Counted from the first letter of the stretch, positions 1 to 11,818 are shown. The stretch: 64,000 nt of DNA from Nothophaeocryptopus gaeumannii (GCA_031771865.1 JASISA010000041.1:2418001-2482000), one strand, 5' to 3'. Notes: generated by a model from the letters alone, not told the origin. Numbers and translations: made by a program.

Positions 1-780
1 TTTGGAGTGCGATAGATGGCGGCCAAGATGTTCCAGTTTGAGAAGCAGGCTGGTGGGAGTGGTGCTTGAACGACCGTGCTTCTTTGGTACGAGATGGACT
101 ACGGTGTCCAGACATGGCACGTGGCGGCAGAGAGGCTGTGGCAAGACTTATCTACAGTCATGTCGTATATTTACTCATCAGAAGATCAGATGCCAAGCAA
201 GGTTGCTGTTGGATGCGCTTCGATGTCAGTGCTGCGGGTGGTGCATGTCTCTTTGAGGTGTGAGGCACTAACTACTACTAAGGCTACTGTGGAGACAGGA
301 GGATCGCTCGGCAAACTCCCCTCAAAGCCGCTGCACTAGCATTGCGGTCATGTTAAATTAAGAAACGCCATTACCTAGACTGGAAAGCAGGCGAACAATG
401 TTCGGGAAACGGACTCGCGACAATCTGCTGCGAGGTGCTGCGCTGTGGCCGTGGCTAATCCAAGTCTGCGCTGAGCCTGCTGTTGCTTTGTGTTTTGCTT
501 GTTGAAGAGCAGCAGACCGCCCCCGTTGTCGGTCTTCATTATACTCCCGATAACGCCCAGTCTGGCGGCTACCTTCCTTACCTGCTTCCTTCACCCTCTG
601 TGCTCCGACATCACCACCACCACCACCACTCTTCTCTAACACCACCACACTCCTCTCATACACAGCATCTTACACTCTCTGAAACAGCCGCCGTCGTGAC
701 CATCGACCACCTCCGGTCACTTCCACCATTTTGTCAGGTTCATGTATAACCCTCCCGCGAGGGACTGTCGAAGTGGCATC
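1..780. other. Intergenic and leader region upstream of the phosphopantetheinyl transferase
   Basis: No gene is recognisable here. Open frames on both strands are short and overlap one another. A pyrimidine- and ACC-rich tract at about 588-660 is typical of a fungal promoter or leader and lies just upstream of the transferase start, so it is probably that gene's 5' leader (inference). Confidence 0.4.
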
Positions 781-2037
781 ATGACGACGTCCGGCCTGGT
801 CGTCTCGACGCGGAAGCGCACCCTCTCCCAGCGCCTGCCACTCAGCATCTCTACCAATTTCCCGGACATCAGCTCATTGATGAGTGGCATCGCGAGCACC
901 TTCTCCGCGACCACGATACCTCTCCCGGACCCCGATCAGGGCGAGATCACATGTTGGCTGTTGGACACGCGGAATCTATGGCCTGGGCAGAACATCTGGT
1001 CGGCGCCCGGTGCCGCCGAGGCGATGGCTTTGGTATCTATGGCCGAGCAAAAGACGATCAGCACGAAGATGTTCATACAGGATGCCAAGATGAGCCTTGG
1101 CTCGGCATTGCTGAAGAGACTGTTCATATCCAAGTCATTGGACATTCCGTGGAAAGACGTGGCGTTGGCGAGGAAAGGTGACCCAAAGCATGGCAAACCG
1201 TGTGCAGTCGACGTGGTGGGCAGACCCATTGAGGGCATCGACTTCAACGTCTCACACCAGGCGGGTCTAGTTGCTCTGATTGGGTGGAACGGCAAGAAGA
1301 GGCATCGATACTCCCCGGGTGGCAGCATCGAAGGCTACATCAGCCCAAGCACAAACTTCGAACCCGATGTTATGGTCGGAGTCGACATCGTATGTGTGAA
1401 CGAGAGAGACGACTACCGGACAATAGACGCCGAGGGCTTGGATGGCTGGGTGGACATCTACGACTTCGTCTTCAGCGATGAGGAGCGATGGAGCATGAAA
1501 TACGATGTTGACTACATCACGCTTCTGGACGGCACGTCATTGAGCAGAGACGAGATCGGACGCCACGACCGGTGTATCCAACGCAACAAGCAGATCTCCC
1601 TTACAACACCTTCCGGACGCGATGTGACCTTCAACTCGGATCTACTTGTGGATGCGAAGCTTCGTCGATTCTACACCTACTTCTGCTACAAGGAGGCCTA
1701 CATCAAGCTCGCCGGTGAGGCTCTGCTCGCGCCCTGGCTCAAGCAGCTCGAGTTCTTCAATGTACGGTCACCGAAGCCCGGGGCACCAGCACGATGCAGC
1801 ACGATCGGTCAATGGGGTGAAGAAGTCGATGACGTGGAGGTACACATGAACGGGCAAGAGGTGACGGACGTCAAGATGAAAATCCAGTCTTTCGAGGAGC
1901 AGTTCATGATCTCTACGGCTATTCAGGGAGAGGTGCAGAATCTCAAGGTGCCTGGGTTTCAAAAGGTGGACCTGCGCTCAGAGGTCCTCAACTACGCGCA
2001 CAAGCACTTGAATATCTCGCCTTCGGAGTACAGGTGA
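781..2037 (+). CDS. npgA: 4'-phosphopantetheinyl transferase (NpgA/Ppt1 type)
   Basis: This enzyme transfers the phosphopantetheine arm of coenzyme A to a serine on the carrier domains of polyketide synthases, non-ribosomal peptide synthetases and alpha-aminoadipate reductase, so it gates secondary metabolism and lysine synthesis. The single uninterrupted frame gives 418 residues from the ATG at 781. A second in-frame ATG at 742 would add 13 residues; 781 is preferred because the 742 extension has no family character. Visible motifs are FNVSHQAG, VGVDIV with the metal-binding Asp near residue 202, SDEERW, and YKEAYIK near residues 303-309, the Lys-Glu-Ala signature of the Sfp-type fold. The stop TGA at 2035 lies inside a good splice-donor sequence (AG|GTGAGC), so a spliced C-terminal extension is possible (see findings). 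Function is secure; the exact C-terminus is less so. Confidence 0.9.
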   Translation: MTTSGLVVSTRKRTLSQRLPLSISTNFPDISSLMSGIASTFSATTIPLPDPDQGEITCWLLDTRNLWPGQNIWSAPGAAEAMALVSMAEQKTISTKMFIQDAKMSLGSALLKRLFISKSLDIPWKDVALARKGDPKHGKPCAVDVVGRPIEGIDFNVSHQAGLVALIGWNGKKRHRYSPGGSIEGYISPSTNFEPDVMVGVDIVCVNERDDYRTIDAEGLDGWVDIYDFVFSDEERWSMKYDVDYITLLDGTSLSRDEIGRHDRCIQRNKQISLTTPSGRDVTFNSDLLVDAKLRRFYTYFCYKEAYIKLAGEALLAPWLKQLEFFNVRSPKPGAPARCSTIGQWGEEVDDVEVHMNGQEVTDVKMKIQSFEEQFMISTAIQGEVQNLKVPGFQKVDLRSEVLNYAHKHLNISPSEYR

Positions 2038-5000
2038 GCTCTCCATGCCAAACGCTGGAATTCTATTTCCGGTCGCAATCAGGCACAGAAGTGCACAAGA
2101 CTGCCAGAAGGGGGCTTACGGTGCGTCGCAGCTTGACTCAAGCGAGGCTCTGATACGAGAAGCCCCGTCAACATCAACGACCACATGTCCGGTCTGTCTC
2201 GCACGAGTCGTTCTCAGGACACTGGATGACGACGACGATTCCTGCGAGAACCTGACATGCGACTCCGATGCGTTTCCATATCTCGTCAGCCCTTTTACGG
2301 TTGAGATGATGATATGAAACTGTAACGGTGTCTCGTGAGCTTTCTGGAAACGGAAGAGCGGGAGCCAAGCTTCGGAAACCGTTGGAGTGTGTTTCGGTTC
2401 AGCGACTCGCTAAGGACGCCAAACTACGGACTTCCAGCATCGGTCAATAAAGTCTATTCGAAGCACTGATCTTTGTACCACACGCCAAGAACACATCACA
2501 GATAAGGAAACTGCGGGCGAAGAATAGCTGCAGATGGAAGATTAGAGAATGCGCGGCTGCGTACAGGACTGAGGCACCCGAACATCTCAGACAAGACGAA
2601 AGGATGCATGGCCCACCGGTTAGCTCGGGATTAAACCCCCGAGCCAAGATGATTGGCAACAGCAACACGAACAACCACCGAGCCGCTACCAACGGCTCTG
2701 CACGCCGGCAGTGGGTCTGCAATTTGGGTATCCCGTGAAGAACGACAGTGTCAAGTGCAGGATACAGAGAGCGACGACGGAATCGAGAAATGGGTAGGAT
2801 TGCGGAGTGGAACTGGCATTTTCTCTTGGAACTTTTGGGCATCGTCTTCGGAGGGTTGGCATCGGTGGCTTTCTTTCGGGTTTGATCGTCACATTGGCAT
2901 TACTACTGCCATGCTCCTTCGTTCTGTAATGCCTAATCGTTCCAGCCAGGCACATCGAATCGATGAGTGGATAGCATTGCCCCGAGAAGAAGCTCGGGGT
3001 GTAATGAAGAATCGACAGCAATATGCCAAAAGACTGCACTGCAACCATTCTCTACTACTCAGTGGCGGCCGCGCCTCCGTGGGTCGCGTGAAGGCCATGC
3101 GACCAATAATTAGACTGCCAGGTTCTTCACAATCCTTTTGATCCCCGAGTCGCGAACCATCACTCTCGAACGGAGCCGGGCAACCTCACCTCACTACTGA
3201 ACAAAACCGCGCATCACAAGCGCTCACCTATCTGCACTCTCAACTAGCCCCGCTAACATAGCTACAATAGATTTGCATCACATGCCACATCCCCCTACAC
3301 AGTCCGGAAGAACAAGCATGCAGCCTTACTGCGCTGCACCGCCAATCTTCGCCTTCAGCTTTTCCTCGTAGGTGGCTTCAGCCTTGTAATTTGTCTTTCC
3401 AGCTTCTGTGCAACCTCACACGACACATGATCAACGGCGATGGCGCATGGTGTGGGAGATATGCAGCCTTATGGGTATTTGCAGGAGCTGAGTACCTCCT
3501 ACCTACTCCGGCGGCCTGATTGCAGGGAAGTAGGCAGGCTGGGTGCAGTAAGTGGCTGAGACGATTTTGGCACGTGGGAGACTAGGGATGTCGGGGAGTT
3601 TTACCCTTCGGCACTCCTAGCTTCGAGGTTTCGGGGTGTTTTTTTGGAAGTTCGTCTTGCTTTTGCCTCCTCTATCACGGCGGTATGCCTAGATTGGAGC
3701 AGAAAGGTGGATTGGGGAGGCAAAAACAACCAGCCTGGCCTAAACGGCAGCGCCTGCCATTTCGCGCGACGGAGCGGCTGCGGCACAGCTCGTATGAACG
3801 AAAGGGCTCGAGCTTTGGGAGCACCATCTTTTCATGATGGCGACTTACGCCGTACCCGCTCGGACAAGTCTGGTTGTTGAAGATTGGGGATATTCAGAAT
3901 GGCTTTAAAGATGGGACTTGATGTGCTGGGTGGTTTGTTGTATGACAGGGTTAAGTGGCTTGGAATGGGATGTGATCTTCAACTCCATTCGATCCTATTT
4001 CTGATTTCACAGTTCATGCTTGAGAAGTCGAGCAAAGAACATAACGAACTTTGGCAAAACAATCAGCATTGCCCCAACGGCAGCAAGCAGTCTCGTTGCA
4101 CAACGGGCTGCTCGAACGCAGCTCGAGTTGTGCAAAGCGACCACAAGCATTGGTCCGCACCGCCTATTGACAGCGACTTATCAGACAGGACCGATTGTTG
4201 AGGGTGTCCGAGTTTCAACTTCTATATGAAGACTATGTGGGGCTGCACTTTCACATGTGAAGATGAGGCCGAATGGCTGGGAGTGTGAAGGACAGCTCCT
4301 CCGTCTGAACGATATGAGCTACGGCTTCAGACTCGCAACCAAGAGCCTTACTGGGAGGCTGCTTGGAGAAGGGTTTGCTGATAGATGTAGTGGCTTTGCC
4401 CCCTTGTCTTGATGCAAGAATATCAAAGAGAGGATGGACTCGAGATTTACCTTGTCTTTTAGTGAAGTTTCTCATCCTCTAATCCGACTCTGTGCCAGAC
4501 GCCTGTCTCCACAATTGATCTCATCTTGATGTGCTAGATGCTATGTTAGGAGCAGCGACTAGTCGAGCTGGCGAAAGAAGGAGGTTGGTGAAGTTGTTCC
4601 ACCTGGACAGGAGACCAGTCATGTTAACGAAAGTGCCAGAGGCCTTTCCCAAAATCGAGACATAAACTCTGCTCCTCTAGTCGCATTTCGCGTATAAAAG
4701 GGCTTCGAATAGCAGAGAGAGCACGAAAGTGAGGTTTGCCCACGAGAGGCGGGGACTAGTCAAGCTGGTGAGAGTGCCACAGATCTTCTCCAAGATTGAA
4801 GCATAATCTCCGCTCTTGTTGTTGCAACCCGTTCATCAAGAGCTTTTGAGTGGTGGAGAGAGAGGCGAAGGAGAGCTACATCCACGTCCTTTGCGTTTAA
4901 ATGTTTACCAGTACTTCGGACGATCATTCTCCTCTGATGCCTCAGCAGCCACGCTCGCAAATTTCCAGATAGTCCGCACCGATCCTGTTCAGAGATCGAG

Positions 5001-5574
5001 AATCCAGTGTGTCCATCAACGCTTATAGCAGTGTTGGTGTTCCAATCTGTTGGTACACTCTCACATGCCACCGCAAAGTGGGTCTCGTCTCCCATCGCCC
5101 TACACTCCATTCCTGGCCACCCTCCGCAGGATGTGTTTCAGGTGCTGTAAACAATGATGATGTCGGCATCCTACGGCAATGCGTTCATGAAGGATCTGCT
5201 CTTACAGCAGAAGGATCCATGGAGATCCGGACATTGAGGCTGAAGAAATGCTGGATGGACCCTGCGCCTGCTAGCCTGGGGCCGAAAAGTCGGGTGAGAG
5301 GCGGTGCAGCCGCAAGCCGCATCGCATTGGCTTCGTTTGCATGACTGCATGTGTGTCAATGCAGCTGGGAGACCGGTAGAAAAGCGGTGATGTATGTATG
5401 TAAGCTGTCTGCCCGTCGTGTGTCGATCGCGAGACTTGCTGGATTTGGTGATGAGGCCATCCTGAGTATACGAATTTGAGCGACATGTTGTCATTCTCGA
5501 TCCATCCCCCTGACAATCGCAATGCTAAGGCCGACTGCTGGTAGAACCCTTGATGACGACCTCCTTGAGTATTA
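2038..5574. other. 3.5 kb region without a recognisable gene
   Basis: Several frames of 60-160 codons occur on both strands, but the longer ones either begin at non-ATG codons or resemble no family I know. A possible terminal exon of a small minus-strand gene lies near 3326-3405 (see rejected items). A TATA-like motif (TATAAAAG at 4693-4700) sits between two diverged copies of a short sequence at 4558-4817 (see findings). Otherwise nothing is seen. Confidence 0.4.
4558..4817. repeat. Diverged short duplication
   Basis: A 45-bp block at 4632-4676 reappears at 4773-4817 with 33 of 45 bases identical by hand alignment. Ten of the twelve differences are transitions. A second block, CTAGTCGAGCTGGCGAAA near 4560 and CTAGTCAAGCTGGTGAGA near 4756, shows the same transition-only pattern. 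The spacing between the two blocks differs between copies. An old duplication changed mainly by C-to-T and G-to-A mutation fits, and this is also what repeat-induced point mutation leaves behind. Confidence 0.5.
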
Positions 5575-6711
5575 TCACCTCTTGAACAACCTCAGCACAC
5601 CCCTCAACGTCTGATGTGCCATCAATTGACTTCCCGGCACCCTCGGACCAACATATAACTTTATCGGTGATTCCCACATCGCGTTTGCGCCTTCGTTGAG
5701 TGCATGCTCGATCTCACCGAGCTCAAACCACTTCGCTTCCTCCAACTCACTTTCCGGATATGTAACCTCTTCCCCTCCTTCCATACACTGACCCATAGCC
5801 CCAATAAGCAGTGTCGAAGGATAAGGCCAAGGCTGAGATGAATGGATATGAACTCTATCGATACGAACACCAGTCTCCTCGAACGCTTCTCTTCGGGTGG
5901 CTACTTCTAGTGATTCGCCTGGTTCTACGAAACCCCCCAGGCAGGAGAAGTAGTTTTCTGGCCAATTCTTGCCTCGTCCTAGAAGCACACGTTTGACGTC
6001 GGCGGAGATGGGTGCTATAATGACTGTTGGATCTGTTCGCGGGAATGCCTGGTTGTGTAGACCTGTTCTCGTTGGACATGCTCTGCGAGAGACACCTGCG
6101 TCGGCCGGAGGGCAGACAATCTTGGATCCACCGTGTACAGATAATGTGCGGCCACCACACGAGCCGCAAAAGCGGTTTCTTGTATTCCAGTCCAGAAAAG
6201 ACCGGGCATGGGAGAGGATTGCCGCGTCGTCATGAGGGAGCTTTAGGTCGATTCTGGTGGGTACATGCTTGCGACCTTGCTCTGCTTGCTTGGCTTTGAA
6301 AGAATCGTAATGCGAGCCTGTAACGTCCAAAGCGAAATATGGCACACCATAGTACATTCCAAGAGAGACAGCTTCGGTTCTGCATCCAGCTTCGAGATCC
6401 AGACCCAGGAATACGAGACGAGGATGGTGTTCAGCCGGATCGAATTCATGGATTTGCGTCTTCTCGTCCTTTTCGTATGGCCTGCCTATCGTACCCTTCA
6501 GGTCTCCGTAGCCGACGAAGTGGAACTTGCCGTCTTCGGATCGTAGAGCATTCAGTTCTTCGAACGTCAGATATTTCGCGCTCGGATGGGTGGATGCTTT
6601 GTCCAGCAAATTGTACTGCTCTCGCAGGAAAGATAGTCGGTCGACCTTGCCATTGGAAAAGTATGCATTATTACCTGGCCCGAAGACTTCGGTCAAAGTT
6701 AGAGGAGCCAT
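5575..6711 (-). CDS. NPY1: NADH pyrophosphatase, Nudix hydrolase (NPY1 type)
   Basis: The predicted enzyme hydrolyses NADH (and probably NAD+ and deaminated nicotinamide nucleotides) to the mononucleotide plus AMP, limiting damaged or surplus pyridine nucleotides. The 378-residue frame starts at an ATG and has no intron. Its architecture is that of NudC/NPY1: an N-terminal domain, a zinc-ribbon remnant (FCGSCGG near residues 181-187, with Cys 200 and Cys 212 further on), then the Nudix domain with the box GGFVEPGESLEVATRREAFE starting near residue 259 and continuing ETGV. The helix contains the metal-binding REAFEE glutamates. Length and domain order match fungal NPY1. The C-terminus (RLFKR) lacks a clear peroxisomal SKL-type signal, so a peroxisomal location is not supported here. 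The urea permease gene lies upstream on the same strand. Confidence 0.92.
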   Translation of the reverse strand: MAPLTLTEVFGPGNNAYFSNGKVDRLSFLREQYNLLDKASTHPSAKYLTFEELNALRSEDGKFHFVGYGDLKGTIGRPYEKDEKTQIHEFDPAEHHPRLVFLGLDLEAGCRTEAVSLGMYYGVPYFALDVTGSHYDSFKAKQAEQGRKHVPTRIDLKLPHDDAAILSHARSFLDWNTRNRFCGSCGGRTLSVHGGSKIVCPPADAGVSRRACPTRTGLHNQAFPRTDPTVIIAPISADVKRVLLGRGKNWPENYFSCLGGFVEPGESLEVATRREAFEETGVRIDRVHIHSSQPWPYPSTLLIGAMGQCMEGGEEVTYPESELEEAKWFELGEIEHALNEGANAMWESPIKLYVGPRVPGSQLMAHQTLRGVLRLFKR

Positions 6712-7250
6712 GCCGCTTGTCAGTATTCACACAGATGGACATTGATGAACTTGAAAGGAGAGGTGATGCGGTTTGGCGGAGCATTGCGGCTCGGTTCTGC
6801 CTTCCCCGCTTCCCTTGCTGTGAGGCTGGTGGAGATGGAGATGAACAGTGCCTGTTTCCTACTGTCGACATGATGAATTGCAGTATTTGAGATTACTGAT
6901 GACACGTCTGAGGTCACAAGAGCAATGGTTGGCGAATAATGGAACAGAGGAAGAAAGCAAGTACATGAATGCGAAACAGAAGACTGCAATGGACTGTCCA
7001 GATGGAAGGTTCGCCGAACTCCGGCATTCACTCACCGAGACAGTACATGGGCTTGGCAGCATGCTCAACAAGGCATAGAAGAAGACGGTTGATATCGAAA
7101 GCGCCAAGAGCATGTAATGAAATGACAACGGACTCTGAAGAATCAGGCCCGACCGAACCGCCCACTTCGAAGCTTGAAAGTAAATACATTCTATCATCGA
7201 CGGTGAGCGTTTCCTGATCAAAGGCGACCCCTCACTCGTAACTTCTTCTC
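6712..7250. other. Intergenic region between NPY1 and DUR3
   Basis: This stretch lies between the 3' end of the urea permease and the start of NPY1, both read leftward, so it should contain the DUR3 terminator and the NPY1 promoter. I see no further gene. Confidence 0.5.
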
Positions 7251-9607
7251 TCAGCCATCAGCTTCAGATACCTCAGCTCGCGGCGGCTTCGATCCGAAGA
7301 GCGCCTTTGTGTCTCTCCAAAGCCCGCGGCTGACTTCATTCAAAGCATTTCGGCTCTCGTATACCGGATAAATGACACAGATGACCATTGACGTCCAGGC
7401 CCAGATGAAGCTCACAACAGTCTGCATCGAGTCAGTATGCAATTGGCTGTGATCAAGTACGATATACTTACCCAGCCTATGAAGAACGACTTGTTATACA
7501 CATATCCCGTGCCAAATAACGTGAAAGGCACAAGCACAATCGCGATCGAGAAGAAGACGATATTCGCAGCCCACGCCAATCGCGTTCCCTTCTTGACTTC
7601 CAGGGGATCCATAGGCTGCATGTTAGAATTGACCAGATAATCGACCAACTCGTTTCCAGTCGACACTTTCTGCTGTTGGTCAGGCAGGCCAGGCGCTGCC
7701 ACTTTCGTGGAGATTCGATGGGCTGGCTTCTCGTCGAATTTCTTCTCGCCACCTTCGTCCACTTGACCGCTAGATTGAGCATACTCACTTGGAGGCGTCG
7801 TAGCTTGCGGCGTGATAATGCCTTGGATCTTGTTCGCTCGTTCGATTTGAACGGGGTCGTCGGTAGTATACTTGCCTGGGAAGATCAGGCTGAGGATGAC
7901 TGCCCAGAGAGCGCCAGATCCGAAGGCCGTTATGTTTCCAGCGACAGAATTAGAGACTTGGCCGGTCGTGTCCACGGTGATGGTTCCTGCACGCTTCCAA
8001 GTGGTCACGAACCAAGTAACCATGCCACAGGTCATGGCGAGCCAGGGTGCTGCGCAGGTGGCCACGGTACTCATTCTCTTCCAGAGCAGGACCAGGCCTA
8101 CGGGTATTGATCCTCCGCCAACGATGATGGCGAGCACGGTCACGAGCCCTGAGCACAGTCAGTCAAGCTTTGCCAGAGTTTTGGGGTCTTGTGACTTACA
8201 AGTGAGGTTTAAGCCAGCAGCATTGAGGATGCAGCAGAAGACGGCGAGCACCAATGCGTAGATGATGATACCGTAATGCGATACCTGTACCAGCTTAGTG
8301 GATGTAGCATCTTTATTGATGTATGTCTTGTAAATGTCGAATGTCAGCAGTGAGCTGACGGCAATGAGCTCTGCAGAAGTGCTTGACGTGACAGCCATAA
8401 AGAGCAGTACGAGCATGGCCACTGCACCGCCTTTACCGAGCAGAGTGATGGTCGTCGCTGGTGCTGAAAGCCCAGCACTGACCTGAGCAGCGGAGAGAGG
8501 CTCTGGGTATGTTGGAAAATCTGGACTGCTGGTAAGGGCTGCGCAACCAAGTCCCATCGCTGTTGCGAACGCGAATGGAATTCCGTACCAGGCCACGCCG
8601 CCTAGTATGTAGGCTTTCACGCTGGTTTCCGGCCTCGATGCAATGGCTCGTTGCCAGTAAGCTTGGTCCAGAAAAACGCATGTGAAGCCTGCTCCCCAAA
8701 GATCGAAGGCGAACTGGAGTCCATCGATAGAGCGAAAGCCTAGGTAGGAGCCATTTCCCACGTTGCCTTTGATAGGCATGTGTTCAGATGCCTCAACCAG
8801 CATATCGTAGAATTTTCCAGGAGAGCCCACCAGATCGCTCGTTGCGTACATCAAGAAGCCGAACACAAATATGATGAGGAAGAGAACTACCGTGTGAATG
8901 TAATCGGCGATGAACGTCGATCGTAGTCCCCCCACAATGACATATGCTGCCACGACCAGCGGGATCAGGAAGTTGGCTGCGTAGACATTCATGCCGGTTA
9001 GCGCATCCACCACCTGGGCGCCTCCGAGTACCAAGCAAGCGCCGACCAGCATGTTTGTTGCCAGTCCGAAGAACAGGTAGGAGATGTGAGCGAATCGGCC
9101 GTGGTAGGCTAGCATGATTTCCGGAAAAGTGTGCGCTCCTGGGACCTTCTCCTTGATCTTGACAGCCACAAGGCTGAAGAGAACGATCTGAAAGCATCCT
9201 AAAGCACCGTAGAACATCGGACCACAGACACCATATAAGTAGGCGAAGGTAGAGCTGGTGAGTAGAGTGGCACTCCATGTCCAAGCTGCTGTTGTCAGTG
9301 AAGAATGATGAATATGCGTACCGATACCCACAGGAAACGATTCCGGAGGCAATGAGACCTGGTTTGATGGATCTAGAGGCGGTGTTGAACTCCTCTGAGT
9401 GTTTCGTCGAAAATCGAGTCTTTAGTCCGTCAGTTCTGTAGCTCGATGTGCAATGTGGGCACTCACGTATCGATTCTGCAGCCAGGTGATGAACACCATT
9501 ATTGCCGCGAAGACGCCCCCAATACCAATAACAATCGCATATCCAGCACCAGGCGGAAGCACTTTGAGGCCATCGTGATGCTCAACCATCTTAGCAGTCT
9601 GGCCCAT
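7251..9607 (-). CDS. DUR3: Urea active transporter DUR3 (sodium:solute symporter family), five exons
   Basis: This plasma-membrane permease imports urea (in homologues also polyamines) by proton symport and feeds urea into nitrogen metabolism. Exons read 9607-9467, 9419-9333 (final base 9332), 9288-8200, 8148-7472 and 7421-7251. The junction phases agree (0, 1, 1, 0) and give 721 residues. Joining exons 1 and 2 restores TWLQNRY-TRFSTKHSEEFN and exons 2 and 3 restore GLIASGIVSSAWTWSATLL, both characteristic of fungal DUR3; exons 3 and 4 restore AGLNLTWLVTVLAIIVGGG. Many hydrophobic spans run through the protein. Introns are 44-51 bp with standard borders. The upstream 1.8 kb holds GATA-factor motifs, consistent with nitrogen-repressed control. 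The specific assignment to DUR3 rather than another SSF protein rests on those conserved blocks. Confidence 0.92.
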
Positions 9608-11443
9608 TCCTGAACGAGGACCAGCTTTGACTGAATTTAGTAGATCAAGCTGTGTGATCCTCAGTGAACGAGTGTTTCAGTCGATACTTTACAGTCGAAT
9701 AAAGGCAAACCGGAGGGCACCACCCTTGCCGCATTTTACCGTTCGTCATATCGTCGATAACGTCGCCGTCGGCATCTCTATGTCGGCACTTTGAAGCAGT
9801 TTCAGCAACAGCTTACCAACTAGGGCTACAGTTGCGTAGACATGTGCCAGATAAGGGCGAGCGTATCAGAGTGCGTCTTGGCCACGATATAGATGTCCCT
9901 GGCTGGCCGTGACCCTGAGTGTCGATAGGCGAAGCCTTGCGTGCTTGAAGCGCCCGATTCATCCTAAACTCCCCATGGGCATCGCGTGAAAACATGGAGA
10001 TCTCCTTGAGCGCGTGATATCCTTCTAGAGTAGGCCGAGCTGGAAGAAAATGGCCTTAAGGCAACCGATTGCTTGTGAAAACATCACGGCTGATGTTGAA
10101 TGAATGGTGAGAGCCTTCTGCTTGTTCGTTGCACTTCACCCGAGTTGGAAGCGTCTGTTCTTCTCAGCTGGCTTGCTTCACGCAGACCTGGCTAAACGTC
10201 CGTCGCCCTACGCAACCCGAGAGTGAGGAGACTCTCGCAGTACTTTGTCCTTATCAGCTTCCGAACCATGCGAGTGTCATATTCCCTGGCCAGTCCATGC
10301 CGACTTGTACTCTTCTCATCGAAGAGACGGGCACAAGTCCAAAGTCTTAGCTGGCGTGAAGGCCATGTAGGCCTGAACTTGAGGCGATTCAAGACCCCAC
10401 ACGCACACTTGGCGAGTCTTGCCCAAGGCCATGTGCTCATGTGATTCCAATGATGCTTACTTCTTGAGAGATCGCCGTCGGCGCCAGGGCGGAAGTCGAT
10501 GTCATTGCCAAGACAGTCCAAAAATAGCAGCAAACACCAGGAGCACGAAACTTCTTTCATTCGCAACGTCCTTCTCAGATCTTCTCATCAATCATGAAAC
10601 AAATGCCAGAAACCGCGCATGTTCATCAGCAACCCTCGACAGCAAAGCCCCGCAGATCCAAGACAGGAGTTCGCCCGCAAGCAGCTGCCCAAGTTGAACG
10701 AATTCGTTTGGATTCTTTCTTGTTGACTTGCGACGAGAGCTTTCAGGCAATCAGGGTCGAGTCACTGCAGCCCTTGCCCTTTTGATTCCGCCTTGGACCC
10801 GAACTGAACGTAACATCGTCGGCCGCTGGTGTCACGCGCACACTGCCGAGCAAAACCACGCAAGACCGGTGTACGTCGCGAGGGAAGAGACGCGCATTTG
10901 ACCACCAGACGAACACACTTGTTCGGGACACGGCATTCTTCGCGGTGACTGATTCATCATCCCGTGCTAGTTCTCGGGTAGGGCTGGTATTGTGATTGGT
11001 TGACATACGCAGCAGCTTCGTCTGAAGCTTGGCTTTAGGTTGCACTTGCCTTGACGTGCATCGATTTACGTCTGCAGCTGAATCCTCGTGCCTGGCGGCC
11101 TCGTTTGGTGTCTTCTTGTATCCAATGGCCGGGTGCGAATGCTGGAAACACTCCTCGGCGCAGTGGCCTGAACGGATACTCCGCGCTTCTGCCTTGGACT
11201 GATGCGTTCTGAAAGGTTCTTGGCTCGGCGAGTGCTATCCTTTGTACCTTGTTCATGTGAGCCATCTTGCATTGGCAACCATGTCAGTAACACTAGCTGA
11301 GGTATGGCGTAACATGTTAAAGACAAGCTGAACTTGCTTCTCAGAATTTCTTCCTCCTTTCTCACAACCTCTGAGGATCCCAACGCGGACTATCAGCGAC
11401 AGCGAGAATCACAAGGAGCCTTAAAGACGACCAGACTCTTTGG
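9608..11443. other. 1.8 kb divergent intergenic region
   Basis: The region separates the leftward DUR3 gene from the rightward small gene at 11444. Open frames are short and on both strands. Apart from the GATA motifs listed separately, I see no feature. Confidence 0.45.
9755..10256 (-). promoter_or_regulatory. Candidate GATA-factor (AreA-type) sites upstream of DUR3
   Basis: Three HGATAR-type motifs lie upstream of the urea permease: CGATAA at 9755-9760, AGATAA at 9849-9854, and TTATCA at 10251-10256 (TGATAA on the minus strand). Urea permeases are normally under nitrogen metabolite repression through GATA factors. Single GATA motifs are common by chance, so this is suggestive only. Confidence 0.3.
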
Positions 11444-11818
11444 ATGCGAATGACTGCTTCACGCATGAATGAGAAAATCAACAACATCTCCAACGCAAAC
11501 AATCAGCCTATCATCGAGAAGAAGCACACGTTCACTGAAAAATTCAAAGAGAAGATGCATCCACCAAGCCGAACCAGCACGTCCAACTCTGGGGAGTTCG
11601 AAATGAAGTCCATTAGCCGGACTTCCTCTGCTTTCTCTGCCCAGAGCTGGTCGCCTCCTAGAACGAAGACCAACGCATCGACCACATCAAAGTCCAAGCC
11701 CAAGCCCCGACCTCGAAGCCAGCACGTCCAATTCTCCGACTGCGGACGTCACAGCAATCAGTGGCTGTTCAACAACATGAGCATCACGGATGCTGTCAAG
11801 GCCATCTTTGAGAAATGA
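11444..11818 (+). CDS. Small conserved fungal protein with C-terminal GRHSNxWLF motif
   Basis: This is a 124-residue, intronless frame starting at an ATG. The first hundred residues are polar and Ser/Thr/Lys-rich, with stretches such as SKSKPKPRPRS, and look disordered. The C-terminus carries CGRHSNQWLFNNMSITDAVK. From memory, many small filamentous-fungal proteins end with a similar GRHxNxWLF(G)xxSVT(D/E)xVK block and have no assigned function; this resemblance is the main reason to call the gene real. No signal peptide or membrane segment is visible. Role unknown. Confidence 0.65.
   Translation: MRMTASRMNEKINNISNANNQPIIEKKHTFTEKFKEKMHPPSRTSTSNSGEFEMKSISRTSSAFSAQSWSPPRTKTNASTTSKSKPKPRPRSQHVQFSDCGRHSNQWLFNNMSITDAVKAIFEK

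Noticed and set aside
2653..3141. 162-codon plus-strand open frame
   Set aside because: It begins at TTG, overlaps a 120-codon minus-strand frame, and neither resembles a known protein.
3326..3550. Possible small minus-strand gene: a terminal frame reading AGKTNYKAEATYEEKLKAKI then GGAAQ and stop, preceded by an exon-like PAYFPAIRPPE
   Set aside because: The two pieces look protein-like, but no donor/acceptor pair joins them in phase, an alternative frame of the last piece is also open, and no start codon could be linked.
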